7,508 nt of DNA from Gammaproteobacteria bacterium (GCA_012510865.1 JAAZHF010000382.1:1-7508); one strand, 5' to 3'; shown: positions 1 to 6,159, numbered from the stretch's first letter. The notes: a model not told the origin generated them from the sequence alone. Made by a program: numbers and translations.

Positions 1-168
1 CGCGCAGACCGTGCCGTTGGCGTCGTAGATGAAGCCGTCGAGGCCGATCAGGGCGACGCGGTGGCCGAGCCGGGCCGCGGTGCGCGCAAGCCGGATGGTG
101 GTGTAGTTGTCCTGCTCGGTGGCGACGTCATTGACGACGAATCCGAGGCGCAGCGGTCGATCGCTCAC
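1..168 (-). CDS. RimK/glutathione-synthetase-like ATP-grasp protein, N-terminal 56 residues only
   Basis: This is the first 56 codons of a gene that runs off the left edge. The visible part (residues 1-56) begins MSDRPLRLGFVVNDVATEQ, followed by DNYTTIRLARTA and GHRVALIGLDGFIYD. This is the pre-ATP-grasp Rossmann-like domain typical of proteins annotated as glutathione synthase or ribosomal protein S6 modification (RimK-like) enzymes. Such proteins use ATP to join a carboxylate to an amine. The ATP-grasp catalytic domain is outside the window, so its substrate cannot be judged. The GTG start is chosen because it overlaps the TGA of the upstream peptidase gene (GTGA) and has an AGGAG ribosome site at 177-181, eight bases away. 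It is the third gene of the minus-strand operon. Family assignment rests on recognising the N-terminal pattern and is fairly but not fully secure. Confidence 0.72.
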   Translation of the reverse strand, partial: MSDRPLRLGFVVNDVATEQDNYTTIRLARTAARLGHRVALIGLDGFIYDANGTVCA

Positions 169-1388
169 GTGGGGGGCTCCTGGAGGGAATGCGGCGCGGG
201 CCGCGGATGGTGGAGCTCGCAGGCGGCGAGCCCGCGGCAGCGCTCGAGCGCCTGCGGGAAGCCGTCCGCGCAGGCGTAGCGGGGAAGGAGCGCGGGCGGC
301 ACCACCCAGCCGGCCGCCGCGAGCCGTCCGATGACGGGAAGCTGCGCGAGGGCGAACTTGCCCGCGAACAGCGGGGCGAAGGCACCGCCGCCGCGCAGGT
401 GCGCCAGCAGGTCCTGCAGCCCGCGCAGGTAGACGGCGTCCTTGGTCAGGCCGCCGCCCCGGCGCGCGCGCACGGCGATGTCGAAGGCGTCGGTGGTGGA
501 GAAGCCGTGCTCCTCGTGCAGCCGCCCGAAGATCGCCGGGATGCGCTCTCCGGCCAGCGCCATGCCCGCGGCGACCACGCGCGCGGCCAGCACCCGCAGG
601 CGCTCGCCGGGCAGGTAGCCGGCGAAGTACTCGGCCAGCACCGCCAGCCCCTCCTGCTGCGGCTCGTAGCCGGCCAGCCCGACCGCCATCTGTCGCAGCG
701 GCTGGCGCAGTCCGTTGTAGCGGGTGAGCACGTGGGTGCCGAGCTCGTGCTGGACCAGGGGCTGCAGGCGCGCGTGCGGCAGGCGGAGCCGCGCGTCCAG
801 GTACAGGCGCCCGTGCGACACCATCATCAGCGAACCGGTGTCGGCGTCGACCACGACCTCGAGGGCGAAGTCGGGCGCCTGGGCGCGGTACCAGGACACT
901 TCGTCCTCGACCGCGGCGACGACCGCGTCGACGCCGGTGTCCGCCTCCAGCGGTTCGCCCGGCGCGACCTGGTCGAGGATGTCGCGTGCCAGCGCGAGCA
1001 GCCCGGCCTCCACGCCGCCGAAGAGCTCGACGCTCGCGGCCATGAACCCGTCGGAGCCGCGCAGGCGCACCAGTTCCAGCATCCGTTCGACCTCGAGCTG
1101 CTTGCCGGCGAGCACGGCTTCCAGCAGCGGCGATTCGATCCGCGCCACCGGCAGCGCGAGCAGGCGTGCGCGCATCCGCTCCAGGCCGGCGGGCGGACTT
1201 GCGTAGCGCAGCGGCGGCAGGTCGCGGTAGCCGCTGGCCTCGAACCGTGCCCAGAGGGCATCGATCCCGAGCGGCGTGAGCGCGAGCAGCCAGTCGAGCC
1301 GGGCGTCGATGTCGGCCAGCACCCGGTCCACAGCGTCCGCGACCGGCGGCAGGGGGCGCGGCCCGGCCGGCGCGGGCTTCGCGCTCAA
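165..1388 (-). CDS. QEGLA-motif (DUF1704/TIGR02421) zinc metallopeptidase-like protein
   Basis: This 407-residue protein belongs to the family named in databases as flavohemoglobin expression-modulating QEGLA motif protein. The family is related to the eukaryotic KIAA0895/MATCAP tyrosine carboxypeptidases. Visible signatures are the zinc-binding HELGTH at residues 214-219, QEGLA at 245-249 (Glu246 is the expected third metal ligand) and the conserved GGGLTKDAVYLRG near 311-323. The active-site residues look intact. There is no signal peptide or membrane segment, so it is probably cytoplasmic. I place the start at a TTG whose TTGA overlaps the stop of the amidohydrolase gene. No ATG exists before residue 72, and a GTG at residue 20 is the alternative. 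The same frame stays open upstream across the amidohydrolase gene, but that stretch is arginine/proline-rich GC noise. It is translationally coupled on both sides. Bacterial substrates are not known to me; a role in trimming the neighbouring precursor peptide is speculation from position. Confidence 0.88.
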   Translation of the reverse strand: MSAKPAPAGPRPLPPVADAVDRVLADIDARLDWLLALTPLGIDALWARFEASGYRDLPPLRYASPPAGLERMRARLLALPVARIESPLLEAVLAGKQLEVERMLELVRLRGSDGFMAASVELFGGVEAGLLALARDILDQVAPGEPLEADTGVDAVVAAVEDEVSWYRAQAPDFALEVVVDADTGSLMMVSHGRLYLDARLRLPHARLQPLVQHELGTHVLTRYNGLRQPLRQMAVGLAGYEPQQEGLAVLAEYFAGYLPGERLRVLAARVVAAGMALAGERIPAIFGRLHEEHGFSTTDAFDIAVRARRGGGLTKDAVYLRGLQDLLAHLRGGGAFAPLFAGKFALAQLPVIGRLAAAGWVVPPALLPRYACADGFPQALERCRGLAACELHHPRPAPHSLQEPPT

Positions 1389-2242
1389 CGCCGGATCCCG
1401 AACGCGGGACGCACCGCGTCGACGGCCAGCGCGAGGCCTTCGCGCAGCGCATGGAGCGCCGCGATGTCGGCCTGGCCGGTGTGTTCGTCCATGAAGATCT
1501 TCTTGTACTCCGGCGAGATCGTGCACACCCGCGGGCCCCAGCGCGCGTGGACCCATTCCGGGAAGTCGCCGCCGGTGGGGAAGCGGACGTTGGCGCGGAC
1601 GTCGGGGATGCGGCCCTTCACCGGGACCTGGCGCAGGGCCGATGCGAAGCACGCGCTGACCGCGCCCCATCGGCCCGGGTCGGCCGTGGTCAGGCCCAGC
1701 TCGATGTCCGGGTTCTGCTCCTGCGGGGCGGGTTCGGCGCGCGGGCCGTCGCGCCGGTGGTTGTAGCTGTGCAGGTCGACCAGCAGCACGGCCTCCCAGC
1801 GCTGGAGCAGGCGGTCGAGCAGTTCGGCCACCATGGCCCGGAAGCGGTCCCAGGCGGCCAGCGACTGTTCGATTTCGTGGCCGGGCAGGGGCTCGCGCCA
1901 GGCCTGCAGCCCCCAGCAGTCGTCGGGGCGCGCATACACGGCGCCGTCGCGCGGACGGTTGTGGTCGACCTCGAAGCGGGAGCTGCGGACCTGGATGCGG
2001 ATGTCGCCGACCTCGGTCAGGAGGCCGGTGAGGGGGTCTTCCTCGCGCAGGCGCACGTGGTCGGCGAGCGCAGTCCGCGCGCGCAGCGAGGGACGCAGCG
2101 CGTGGCCGTCGTGGATCGCGGTGGCCACCACCGGGCCGTCGGCGACGGCGATGGTCCATTCGTCCGCCAGCGGGGTGGGGATCGGCGCTGGCCCGGGTGC
2201 GAAGTACCGGGCGTCGTGGCCGGGGCGTTCGGGTCCGGTCAT
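1385..2242 (-). CDS. N-formylglutamate amidohydrolase family protein
   Basis: This 285-residue protein belongs to the N-formylglutamate amidohydrolase family (COG3741), zinc-dependent amidases whose known member HutG-type enzymes hydrolyse N-formylglutamate to glutamate and formate. Signatures in order are HDGH at residues 44-47, REEDPLTG at 66-73 with EVGD following, SRFEVDHNRPR at 88-98, DLHSYNH at 156-162 and TGGDFPEWVH at 223-232. There is no signal peptide. No histidine-utilisation genes are nearby, so the annotated reaction may not be its real one; here it leads an operon with a metallopeptidase and an ATP-grasp ligase, a grouping I have seen for these families. The ATG has no visible Shine-Dalgarno sequence. 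Instead a large palindrome ends directly against it (2243-2276), which could control initiation. The start is the first in-frame ATG, and no downstream alternative keeps the HDGH region. Confidence 0.88.
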   Translation of the reverse strand: MTGPERPGHDARYFAPGPAPIPTPLADEWTIAVADGPVVATAIHDGHALRPSLRARTALADHVRLREEDPLTGLLTEVGDIRIQVRSSRFEVDHNRPRDGAVYARPDDCWGLQAWREPLPGHEIEQSLAAWDRFRAMVAELLDRLLQRWEAVLLVDLHSYNHRRDGPRAEPAPQEQNPDIELGLTTADPGRWGAVSACFASALRQVPVKGRIPDVRANVRFPTGGDFPEWVHARWGPRVCTISPEYKKIFMDEHTGQADIAALHALREGLALAVDAVRPAFGIRR

Positions 2243-2276
2243 GGGGCGATGGTGCCCGGGCGGGCATGATCGCCCC
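2243..2276. repeat. 34-base imperfect palindrome abutting the amidohydrolase start
   Basis: The left arm GGGGCGATGGTGCCCG and the right arm CGGGCATGATCGCCCC surround a GG centre. By hand, 14 of 16 positions pair. The outer eight bases are perfect (GGGGCGAT/ATCGCCCC), as are the inner six (TGCCCG/CGGGCA), with a G/G mismatch and a G/T pair between. The palindrome ends at the base before the amidohydrolase ATG (2242-2240). In the minus-strand transcript it would form a strong hairpin just where a ribosome must bind. As DNA it could also be an operator between the two divergent units. The arms are seen directly; either function is inference. Confidence 0.6.
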
Positions 2277-2315
2277 GTGACCTGCGGCGCCCGGGCCGCC
2301 GGGCCGTCCGGGCTG

Positions 2316-2324
2316 TGCTACTGT
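2316..2324 (+). promoter_or_regulatory. Candidate extended -10 promoter for the precursor/methyltransferase unit
   Basis: TGcTACTGT fits an extended -10 element (TGn followed by TAnnnT) and closely resembles TGcTACGCT in front of the acyltransferase gene at 5209-5217. Transcription would begin near 2331, giving an untranslated leader of about 67 bases before the precursor ATG. No convincing -35 hexamer is visible in this GC-rich stretch. A single weak motif match is the only support. Confidence 0.4.
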
Positions 2325-2341
2325 CCGGGGTTTCGACGGGC

Positions 2342-2391
2342 CGGGGACTGGCACTCCCCGCGCGGCAATGGAAGCTTCAGGCTCTGGGGAG
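2342..2391 (+). promoter_or_regulatory. Possible Shine-Dalgarno-masking leader structure upstream of the precursor
   Basis: Three complementary segments lie in the predicted leader. CGGGGA (2342-2347) can pair with TCCCCG (2355-2360) across a seven-base loop. The segment CTCCCC (2354-2359) can instead pair with GGGGAG (2386-2391), which is part of the precursor's ribosome-binding site GGGGAGAGG (2386-2394). The two pairings exclude each other, so the leader could switch between open and masked states. Short GC pairings of this size arise easily by chance in such DNA. I see no consensus of a known c-di-GMP or SAM riboswitch. Confidence 0.3.
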
Positions 2392-2397
2392 AGGAAG

Positions 2398-2610
2398 ATG
2401 TCGACACTGCTCGAATTCATGAGGAAGCTCGGCCAGGACGCCGCGCTCGCCGCCGACTACGAAAAGGACCCGGCGACCGTGCTGGCCCGCGCCGGCCTCA
2501 CGGCCGAGGAACAGCGGGCGATGCTGTCGAAGGACTACGCCACGATCAAGCGCCTGACGGGTCTGGTGGACGGGCAGTTCGCCACCAACCACATCATCAA
2601 GGCGTACTGA
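2398..2610 (+). CDS. Putative split-borosin precursor peptide (borosin-binding domain plus C-terminal core)
   Basis: This 70-residue protein has a helical leader and a short tail. Residues 4-50 run LLEFMRKLGQDAALAADYEK, then DPATVLARAGLTAEEQRAML. They match, in pattern, the precursor/clasp helices near the C-terminus of the fungal borosin protein OphMA as I recall it (KLALDPKALADYK, then LTPQERAAL). They also fit the free-standing precursors of bacterial split borosins such as SonA of Shewanella. This fold is close to the LigA/Nif11-like leader family, so an automatic annotation may read LigA-like or hypothetical. The presumed core is the tail around VDGQFATNHIIKAY (57-70), with Ile66 and Ile67 as reasonable targets of backbone alpha-N-methylation. 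The start is the ATG behind a strong GGGGAGAGG site. An in-frame ATG 30 bases earlier would translate through that site and is not used here. The gene lies 35 bases before the methyltransferase fusion gene, so co-transcription is likely. The class is inferred from memory-based alignment plus the partner enzyme. Confidence 0.85.
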   Translation: MSTLLEFMRKLGQDAALAADYEKDPATVLARAGLTAEEQRAMLSKDYATIKRLTGLVDGQFATNHIIKAY

Positions 2611-2645
2611 ACCGCCTGCCCGCGATCCCGACGGCAGTCCGCGAC

Positions 2646-5195
2646 ATGCGCCGGGTCGTCACCATCGCGCTCCTCCTGCTGGTTGCCCTGGCCGGCACGG
2701 CCGCGTTCGCGTCGGAGGCGCTTGAACCGCGCGTCCAGGAGATCGAGCGCCTGGGCTTCACCGCGCACTGGAGCGAGTCCGACCGGCGGATCAAGGACCT
2801 CGCGTCGCGGCTGGACGAGCTGTCCGACGACCAGCGGCGCAGGATCGAATACGTGCGCCTGCGCAACCTGGCGGTGGCCGGCGACCAGGAAGCGGCGCTC
2901 CAGGGCCTGGCCGGCCTGCTCGAACAGGACCTGGCCGCGCCCCTGCGCCTGCGCGTCTACGCGACCGCGATCAGCATCGCGGCCAACCTCGAGGAGTGGA
3001 CCCAGGCCTTCAGCTGGCTGAGCGAGGGCCTGGCCTACGTCAACGAGGCGCCCGGGGGAGCGGACACGCTGCTTGGCGTCGCCAGCTACCTGCACTCGCT
3101 GGTGGGCGAGACGGCGAAGGCGCGCGAACTCGCGCAGCGCGCGCTGGAATCGGTGGGCGAATCAGGCGACCTGCGGGCGCAGTGCCTGGCCCTGGGCGAC
3201 GTCGCCCTGGCCGAGGAGCAGTCCGGGAACTACCGCGAGGCCGAGACGTGGCGGAGGCGGCAGATCGAGACCTGCAGCCGCGCCGGCGACCTGGTCTTCG
3301 TCGCCAACGGCAAGTACGGCGTCGGCAAGGCGGCCGCGGCCCAGGGGCGCCACGCCGAGGGGCTGGACTGGGCGCGCCAGGCGCTGGCGGAGTTCGAGGC
3401 GGCGGGCTTCACGGCCGGCGCGTGGAGCGCGCGCCTGCTGGTGTCCGAGGGCCTGGTCGAGGCCGGGACCGGGCTGGACCAGGCGGAATCGATGCTGGCC
3501 CGGGCGCTGGAGCACTACCGCGGGCAGGGCGCGCACCTCGCGATCGCCGAGACCGAGAGCGTTCTGGCCCGGCTTGCCGAGCGCCGCGGCGACCCCGCGC
3601 AGGCGCTCGCGCACCTGAAGCAGGCCATGGCGTCCACCGCCGCGGCCGAACGCGACGCGCGCGAGCGCCGGCTGGCCTATCTGCAGGTGGAATTCGACAC
3701 CCGGCTGAAGGAGCAGCAGATCGCGCTGCTGGAGGCGGAGAAGGAGCTCGCCGCGCTGCAGGTCACCGCCACCCAGCGGCGCCAGCTGCTCCTGCTGCTG
3801 GGCATGGTGGCGCTGCTGGCGACGATGCTGCTGCTGACCGGCCTCTTGCGCCGCTCCTTCCGCGAGCGCCGGCGCTACCGCTGGCAGTCCGAGCGCGACG
3901 GCCTGACCCGCCTGTACAACTACCAGCAGGTGCGCAGGCTCGGCGAGGAGGCCTACGCGCGCGCGCGCGCCGCCGGCCGGCCCTTCACCGCGATCGTGGC
4001 CGACATCGACCTGTTCAAGGAGGTCAACGACCGCCACGGTCACGCCGCCGGCGACGAGGCGCTGCGCTCGCTCGGCGAGTGGATCGCCGAGGTCGTGGGC
4101 GACCGCGGGATCGCCGGGCGCAGCGGCGGCGACGAGTTCACCATCCTGCTGGATTCCGACGCCCAGGAGGCGGAGGCGCTGCTGCGCAGGCTGCGCTCGC
4201 GGATCCGGCCGATCACCGTGTTCGGGCAGACCTTCGGCTTCAACCTCAGCGTCGGCGTCTGCGAGGACGAGGGCGACGTGGCCAGCCTCGAACAGCTCAT
4301 CCACAATGCCGACCAGGCCCTGTACCGGGCCAAGAAGGACGGCCGCGACCGCGTGGTGCACGCGGGTGGCGACGAACCGGTGGAGGCCGGCGGCCGGCTG
4401 GTGGTGGTGGGCAGCGGCATCCAGTTCGGTCGCCACGCCAGCGAGCGCTGCCTGTCGGAGATCCGCGAGGCCGAGGTGGTGTTCTGCCTCGCCGACACCT
4501 TCACCCTGGCGATGGTCCAGGGATTCCGGCCCGACGCCATCAACCTCGGCGTGCACTACGCGCCGGGCAAGGACCGCCGCCAGACCTACCGCGAGATCGA
4601 CGCCGCGATCATGGCCGCCGTCGACGCCGGCAAGCGCGTGTGCGCGGTGTTCTACGGCCACCCCGGCGTGTTCGCCGACGTCCCGCACTCGGTGCTGCGG
4701 CAGGCGCGCGCCAAGGGCATCCCGGCGCGGATGGAGCCGGGGATCTCGGCCGAGGCCTGCCTGTACGCCGACCTGGGCATCGATCCGGGACAGCGCGGGG
4801 TGCAGTCGATGGAGGCCACCCACTTCCTGTACTACGACCGCAAGCCGGATACCGATGGCCTGGTGCTGCTGTGGCAGGTGGCGCTCTCGGGCGACCTGAC
4901 GTGCACGCGCCTGCACGCCGAGCCCGAGGGGCTGCAGGCGCTGGTCGAAAAGCTGCTCCGCTGGTACCCGCCGGAGCACGAGGTGATCCTCTACGAGGCC
5001 GCGCGACTGCCGATCGAGAGCCCGCGCGCCGACCGCCTGGCGCTGCGCGACCTGCCCGCCGCGCACTACGAGGAATACACCACGCTGGTCATCCCCCCGC
5101 TGGGCGACCTGCGCGGCGACCCGCTGCTCGGCGACGACGAAGCGGAGGGAATCGGCGGCGGCGTGGCCGCCGGGGTGGGTTCGCGGCCCCATTGA
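2646..5195 (+). CDS. TPR-membrane-GGDEF diguanylate cyclase fused to a borosin-type peptide N-methyltransferase
   Basis: This 849-residue protein combines five parts. Residues 1-23 are a signal peptide (MRRVVTIALLLLVALAG, cleavage likely after AFA). Residues 25-335 are TPR-like helical hairpins, predicted periplasmic. A charged helix (336-378) leads to one membrane span (380-401). Residues 413-575 are a GGDEF domain with DGLTRLYN, DIDLFKEVND (metal Asp453, Asp455), SGGDEF (GGDEF 494-498) and ALYRAKKDGRDRV. It looks catalytic for c-di-GMP synthesis, but the RxxD inhibitory site is replaced by GDRG (485-488). After a linker of about ten residues, residues 583-820 form a tetrapyrrole-methylase-fold SAM methyltransferase. 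Its motifs are VVVGSGI (587-592), GKDRRQTY (641-648), VFYGHPGVF (668-676), ARMEPGISAEACLYADLGID (694-713) and VIPP (815-818), matching OphMA nearly motif for motif. It lacks OphMA's C-terminal precursor segment, which the upstream 70-residue gene supplies. Both enzymatic domains would face the cytoplasm. The reading frame is continuous, so the fusion appears real. Its ATG has only a weak ribosome site, suggesting coupling to the precursor gene. Confidence 0.9.
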   Translation: MRRVVTIALLLLVALAGTAAFASEALEPRVQEIERLGFTAHWSESDRRIKDLASRLDELSDDQRRRIEYVRLRNLAVAGDQEAALQGLAGLLEQDLAAPLRLRVYATAISIAANLEEWTQAFSWLSEGLAYVNEAPGGADTLLGVASYLHSLVGETAKARELAQRALESVGESGDLRAQCLALGDVALAEEQSGNYREAETWRRRQIETCSRAGDLVFVANGKYGVGKAAAAQGRHAEGLDWARQALAEFEAAGFTAGAWSARLLVSEGLVEAGTGLDQAESMLARALEHYRGQGAHLAIAETESVLARLAERRGDPAQALAHLKQAMASTAAAERDARERRLAYLQVEFDTRLKEQQIALLEAEKELAALQVTATQRRQLLLLLGMVALLATMLLLTGLLRRSFRERRRYRWQSERDGLTRLYNYQQVRRLGEEAYARARAAGRPFTAIVADIDLFKEVNDRHGHAAGDEALRSLGEWIAEVVGDRGIAGRSGGDEFTILLDSDAQEAEALLRRLRSRIRPITVFGQTFGFNLSVGVCEDEGDVASLEQLIHNADQALYRAKKDGRDRVVHAGGDEPVEAGGRLVVVGSGIQFGRHASERCLSEIREAEVVFCLADTFTLAMVQGFRPDAINLGVHYAPGKDRRQTYREIDAAIMAAVDAGKRVCAVFYGHPGVFADVPHSVLRQARAKGIPARMEPGISAEACLYADLGIDPGQRGVQSMEATHFLYYDRKPDTDGLVLLWQVALSGDLTCTRLHAEPEGLQALVEKLLRWYPPEHEVILYEAARLPIESPRADRLALRDLPAAHYEEYTTLVIPPLGDLRGDPLLGDDEAEGIGGGVAAGVGSRPH

Positions 5196-5208
5196 GCGCG
5201 ACGCGTTT

Positions 5209-5217
5209 TGCTACGCT
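5209..5217 (+). promoter_or_regulatory. Candidate extended -10 promoter for the acyltransferase gene
   Basis: TGcTACGCT fits the TGn-TAnnnT pattern and sits in the 54-base gap after the methyltransferase fusion gene. The predicted transcript would start near 5224, about 26 bases before the chosen GTG. This suggests the acyltransferase has its own promoter rather than belonging to the borosin unit. The TTG inside this motif (5208) is in frame with the acyltransferase but is better read as promoter. No clear -35 element was found. Confidence 0.45.
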
Positions 5218-5249
5218 TTGCACCCCCACACACCGGATCCACCGGCCCC

Positions 5250-6158
5250 GTGCTCCCCCCCTTCCTGCGCGCCGCGCCGGTCCTGCTCGTCATCGTCGCC
5301 AGCACCCTCGTGCACGCGCTGCCGCTGCTGCTGGTGGCGCTGTGCAAGGCCGTGCTCCCGTTCGCCGCCGTGCGCCGCGCCTGCAACCGGCTGCTCGCGG
5401 CGATCGCCGAGGCCTGGATCGGCGTCAACTCCACCCTGGTCGACCTCTTCACGCCAACGCGCGTGGAGGTGGACTGCGACGCCGGGCTCCGGCGCGACGG
5501 CCACTACCTGGTGCTCGCCAACCACCAGGCCTGGGCGGACATCGTCGTACTGCAGAAGGTCTTCAACCGCCGCATCCCGCTTCTGCGCTTCTTCCTCAAG
5601 CGCCAGTTGTTCTGGGTGCCGGTTCTGGGCCTTGCATGGTGGGCGCTCGACTTCCCGTTCATGGGTCGCTATTCGCACCGGCAGGTCGCCAGGAACCCGG
5701 AGCTGGGCAAGCGCGACATGGAGGCCACGCGGCGTGCCTGCGAGCGCTTCCGCAGCATGCCCGTGGCGATCATGAACTTCGTGGAGGGAACCCGCTTCAC
5801 GGCGCAGAAGCACGCGCGCCAGGCGTCCCCCTACGCGCACCTGCTCAAGCCGCGGTCGGGCGGCGTGGCGTTCGTGGTGGACGCCATGGGCGACGCCCTG
5901 CACGCCATGCTCGACGTGACCATCGCCTATCCGGACGGACCGCCGTCCATGCTCGAGCTGATGGCCGGGCGGGTGCGGGTGGTGCGCGTGCGGGTGCGCC
6001 AGCACCCGGTGCCGTCCCTGGGCGGAAGCTACCAGGACGACCGCGCGGTGCGCGCCCGCTTCCAGCAGTGGCTGAACGCGCTCTGGGAGGCCAAGGACAG
6101 GGACCTCGCGGCGATACTCGCGGCGCCGGACGCGGCCGGTCCGGGGCGCGCTGGCTGA
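5250..6158 (+). CDS. Lysophospholipid acyltransferase (PlsC/YihG-like)
   Basis: This 302-residue membrane-associated acyltransferase of the PlsC (1-acylglycerol-3-phosphate O-acyltransferase) superfamily transfers a fatty acyl group to a lysophospholipid-type acceptor. Motifs are NHQAWAD at residues 91-97 (the catalytic H-x4-D), FPFMGRYS at 135-142 and FVEGTR at 177-182 (the EGTR acceptor-binding block). The N-terminus (5-38) is a hydrophobic anchor. Its layout is closest to E. coli YihG and similar acyltransferases, which act on the inner membrane. I chose the GTG at 5250 because the upstream in-frame TTG at 5208 falls inside a likely -10 element and adds a non-hydrophobic stretch. The ribosome site is weak. 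A stretch RVRVVRVRVR (241-250) is an unusual alternating repeat, probably a beta strand. The gene ends one base from the end of the converging small gene. The exact acceptor is unknown. Confidence 0.85.
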   Translation: MLPPFLRAAPVLLVIVASTLVHALPLLLVALCKAVLPFAAVRRACNRLLAAIAEAWIGVNSTLVDLFTPTRVEVDCDAGLRRDGHYLVLANHQAWADIVVLQKVFNRRIPLLRFFLKRQLFWVPVLGLAWWALDFPFMGRYSHRQVARNPELGKRDMEATRRACERFRSMPVAIMNFVEGTRFTAQKHARQASPYAHLLKPRSGGVAFVVDAMGDALHAMLDVTIAYPDGPPSMLELMAGRVRVVRVRVRQHPVPSLGGSYQDDRAVRARFQQWLNALWEAKDRDLAAILAAPDAAGPGRAG

Positions 6159-6159
6159 T

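Noticed and set aside
189..1766. Plus-strand open frame opposite the QEGLA and amidohydrolase genes
   Set aside because: It has no recognisable motif; the minus strand encodes conserved HELGTH, QEGLA, DLHSYNH and FEVDHNRPR segments.
2368..2397. Ten-residue N-terminal extension of the precursor from an earlier ATG
   Set aside because: It has no ribosome site of its own and reads through the strong GGGGAGAGG site that serves the ATG at 2398.
1389..2420. N-terminal extension of the minus-strand frame that contains the QEGLA protein (open to 2420)
   Set aside because: It overlaps the amidohydrolase gene in another frame, is Arg/Pro-rich without motifs, and the QEGLA family length fits a start near 1388.
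1833..2645. Upstream in-frame extension of the methyltransferase fusion protein
   Set aside because: It would cross the amidohydrolase gene, the promoter region and the precursor, and would bury the clear signal peptide that begins at 2646.
3956..3971. Alternating GC dinucleotide run
   Set aside because: It encodes an ordinary ARARAA stretch within the GGDEF domain, and such runs are expected at this GC content.
4358..4403. Separate start for a free-standing methyltransferase inside the fusion gene (GTG codons near residues 570-589)
   Set aside because: There is no stop or well-spaced ribosome site, and the frame is continuous with a normal GGDEF C-terminus and short linker. A minor internal product cannot be excluded.
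3162..5192. Long minus-strand open frame opposite the methyltransferase fusion gene
   Set aside because: A GC-driven antisense shadow: composition is low-complexity and no family motifs appear, while the plus-strand frame has clear domain motifs throughout.
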